A stretch of DNA of 64,000 nucleotides, from contig CAWEUK010000002.1 in NCBI GenBank assembly GCA_963812245.1, forward strand, positions 1 through 64,000, in the 5' to 3' direction. Shown piece after piece: positions 62,560 to 64,000 of the stretch (its first letter is position 1; each line of letters begins with the position of its first letter). The notes under the pieces are model-generated. The model was not told the DNA's origin. It ran no database searches and was given only the letters and a program-made list of their open reading frames with translations. The DNA comes from Salsipaludibacter sp963812245 (GTDB lineage Bacteria > Actinomycetota > Nitriliruptoria > Nitriliruptorales > Nitriliruptoraceae). The translations under genes and the position numbers were made by a program.

Positions 62560-62805
62560 GCCTCAAGTGTGGACTCGCGCCCGCATCACGGCACGGGTCA
62601 CCCGGCCCGCAGTCGAAGGCCGAAGGTCCCGACGGGCCAGCAACGGCATCCTCGACGTGCCCACCAGGCGTCTTCACGACGTTCGCCACACCCACGCGCG
62701 TCCCACGGTCTCAGGCCCTATTCCTCGAACTCAGCGTCCGAGGGGGCTACCACACCATCGACGAAGACCCCCTGCCCGGGGAATCCGAGCTATACACAAC
62801 AAACG

Positions 62806-63078
62806 ATGGCGGACGACGTGTCCAGCTTCCCGACAGCGCCAGTTGATCCGTTCGCGCGACGGCTGGGCGATGGCGCCGCGCCGAGCCCCTTTCGTGCGAA
62901 CCTCGGCGACGAGCCTCCGTGGTTGGCGGGACGCGAGGATGCCCTCACGGAGGCGGCAGACGTCATGGCCGACCTGCTGGCGCGGCCGCTTCGACGAGTT
63001 TCGGGACGACGCAGCATGGGCGCGATACGTGTCCCTGCACCCACCCTGGTAGCCCACAAGGGTGTCGGTATCGGATAG
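62806..63078 (+). pseudogene. N-terminal stub of an AAA-type ATPase
   Basis: ATG 62806 opens about 60 sensible residues: VDPFARRLGDGAAPSPFRAN, then EPPWLAGREDALTEAADVMA. This is the usual start of ATPases in which an NP-G-P-xLAGRE segment precedes the P-loop. The P-loop never arrives. In another frame the end reads RFDEFRDDAAWARYVSLHPP, which looks like a protein C-terminus. An internal deletion at about 62990 is inferred; the intact gene should be over 350 residues. Confidence 0.4.
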
Positions 63079-63182
63079 TTCTCAGAGGTCCCGTCAGGTC
63101 CTCGGTCGGACTCCGATGTTGCACGGCTGAGTAGGATGCGCGTGCTAGTGCGGCCGGTCAGGTCGCCGCTGCGGGAGTTGCC

Positions 63183-63794
63183 TTGTCCACGGCCAGACTC
63201 GTTACTACGGCCACCATGAGTGCGATGGTCTCGGCGACGGCGATGTTCTCCGCTTGTGCGCCCCAGCCAGGCACCGGTGCGGCACTGCGAGAGCCGCCGC
63301 CTCACGGCTGGTCGATCGCCGTCGAGGTCGACCAGCCCTTCACCGACGGATTGGAAGTGCTGACCATCGACGACAACGGCGGGCCGCTGACGGTGGACCG
63401 TGTCGACATCATTGGAAGTGATCACCTCGAGGTGGTCGGGTTCCAACTCGCGCTGCCAGAACGCGAACTGGGGGCGGTGCAGTTCTTCGAGGCGTTCCCA
63501 CCGGAGTTGGTCACCAACGCCGAGGATCGACAGTCCTTGGCGTCGATCCAGCCGATCGACGTCGAGCCCCCGATGGTCGTGCCGGATCACCCCGACGGTG
63601 CCGAGCTGCTGTTGGGGCTGGTCGCCACCACGACGGGCCGCTTGGAGCGATCGGCCATCCGTGTGGTGTACACCCGCGACGGGGTGACCCAGCAGCAGAT
63701 CTACCCCGCTGAACTCATCGTGTGTGCCAGCCCACGGGTCGACTCACGCACCGACTGCCCGCTCGAAGGCTCTCCGACCCCATCAGCGACCTGA
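63183..63794 (+). CDS. Putative lipoprotein of unknown function
   Basis: 203 residues from TTG 63183 (GGGAG site). The start STARLVTTATMSAMVSATAM ends in FSACAPQP, a plausible lipobox, so lipid-anchored export is likely though the hydrophobic core is modest. The mature part is beta-rich and acidic (GWSIAVEVDQPFTDGLEVLT, QIYPAELIVCASPRVDSRTD) with no recognised motif. Two C-terminal Cys may pair. Monocistronic. Confidence 0.65.
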   Translation: MSTARLVTTATMSAMVSATAMFSACAPQPGTGAALREPPPHGWSIAVEVDQPFTDGLEVLTIDDNGGPLTVDRVDIIGSDHLEVVGFQLALPERELGAVQFFEAFPPELVTNAEDRQSLASIQPIDVEPPMVVPDHPDGAELLLGLVATTTGRLERSAIRVVYTRDGVTQQQIYPAELIVCASPRVDSRTDCPLEGSPTPSAT

Positions 63795-64000
63795 CGCCAG
63801 ATCGATCCACGCCCGTCGCCACCTCCAGTAGCTGTCGGGATCTGCAGCTCTCCGAGGTTTCGCAGTCCACCTCGAGAGTGTCGAGAGCAGCGGATCCCAG
63901 TGGGTCTGCGAGCTTCATCGCGAGTGTCGAGATCAGCGGCTACCAGAGGTTTCGCCGGGCGCTGAACTGTCGAGATCGGGGAGCTCTCCTATGGAGTGGG
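63795..64000. other. Right edge, no gene seen
   Basis: Only imperfect direct repeats are visible: GAGTGTCGAGA-CAGCGG occurs twice (about 63875 and 63922) with TCGAGAT again near 63971. No open frame with homology. Confidence 0.5.

Overview
The window is GC-rich DNA from an actinomycete (Actinomycetota). The evidence is strong G/C bias at third codon positions, a DUF222/HNH (13E12-like) gene behind a textbook actinobacterial LexA box, SHOCT/DUF6325 and DUF3618/holin gene sets, BTAD, LuxR and AAA regulators, and a secreted protein ending in the NGG-FGF-NQGEC motif. I cannot assign a genus. I see no rRNA, tRNA, CRISPR array, phage module or intact transposase.

Layout. 1-7.7 kb is a decayed stretch: an AhpD-like remnant, a large duplicated-domain protein carrying an (AC)23 microsatellite and several frameshifts, a secreted protein, a tripeptidyl-aminopeptidase-like gene missing its middle, a secreted endonuclease/phosphatase and a frameshifted UBP zinc finger. 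7.7-10 kb is a three-gene ATGA-coupled membrane operon (apolipoprotein-like with 10-residue repeats, holin-like, DUF3618). 10.4-17 kb holds a haem-oxygenase-like diiron protein, DUF421, a broken esterase, an SOS-linked HNH gene, DUF2231 and a Na+/H+ antiporter. 17.2-24.2 kb holds a duplicated YhgE-like membrane protein, an AsnC/PQ-loop divergent pair and a TetR gene coupled to a PEP/pyruvate-dikinase-like enzyme. 24.3-35.3 kb holds a large AAA regulator, homocysteine methyltransferase, and a LysR-centred redox cluster (two paralogous small proteins, OsmC, two flavoproteins). 35.5-42 kb holds a winged-helix STAND regulator, a methyltransferase, a BTAD/hydrolase/degenerate-cyclase fusion and GNAT. 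42.4-46.9 kb holds a probable D-amino-acid module (DUF1611/DgcN-like, racemase, PLP synthase) and a DUF6325/SHOCT pair. 47-55.8 kb holds an arylsulfatase divergent from its formylglycine-generating enzyme, flanked by two LuxR ATPase regulators. 55.9-64 kb holds secreted proteins, DUF1622, a truncated tetR/VOC pair, a decayed replication-type wHTH gene, and an ArsR/ArsP-permease/thioredoxin operon.

Two themes recur. First, many genes carry single-base frameshifts or have lost an internal segment, leaving matching N- and C-terminal stubs; this is either real gene decay or residual long-read assembly error, and only raw reads can separate them. Second, minisatellites are common: 10-residue coding repeats at two loci, 38-bp intergenic arrays at two loci, and 14-, 15- and 17-bp arrays at gene ends. 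Several of the frameshifts lie inside these repeats, which is where slippage is expected.
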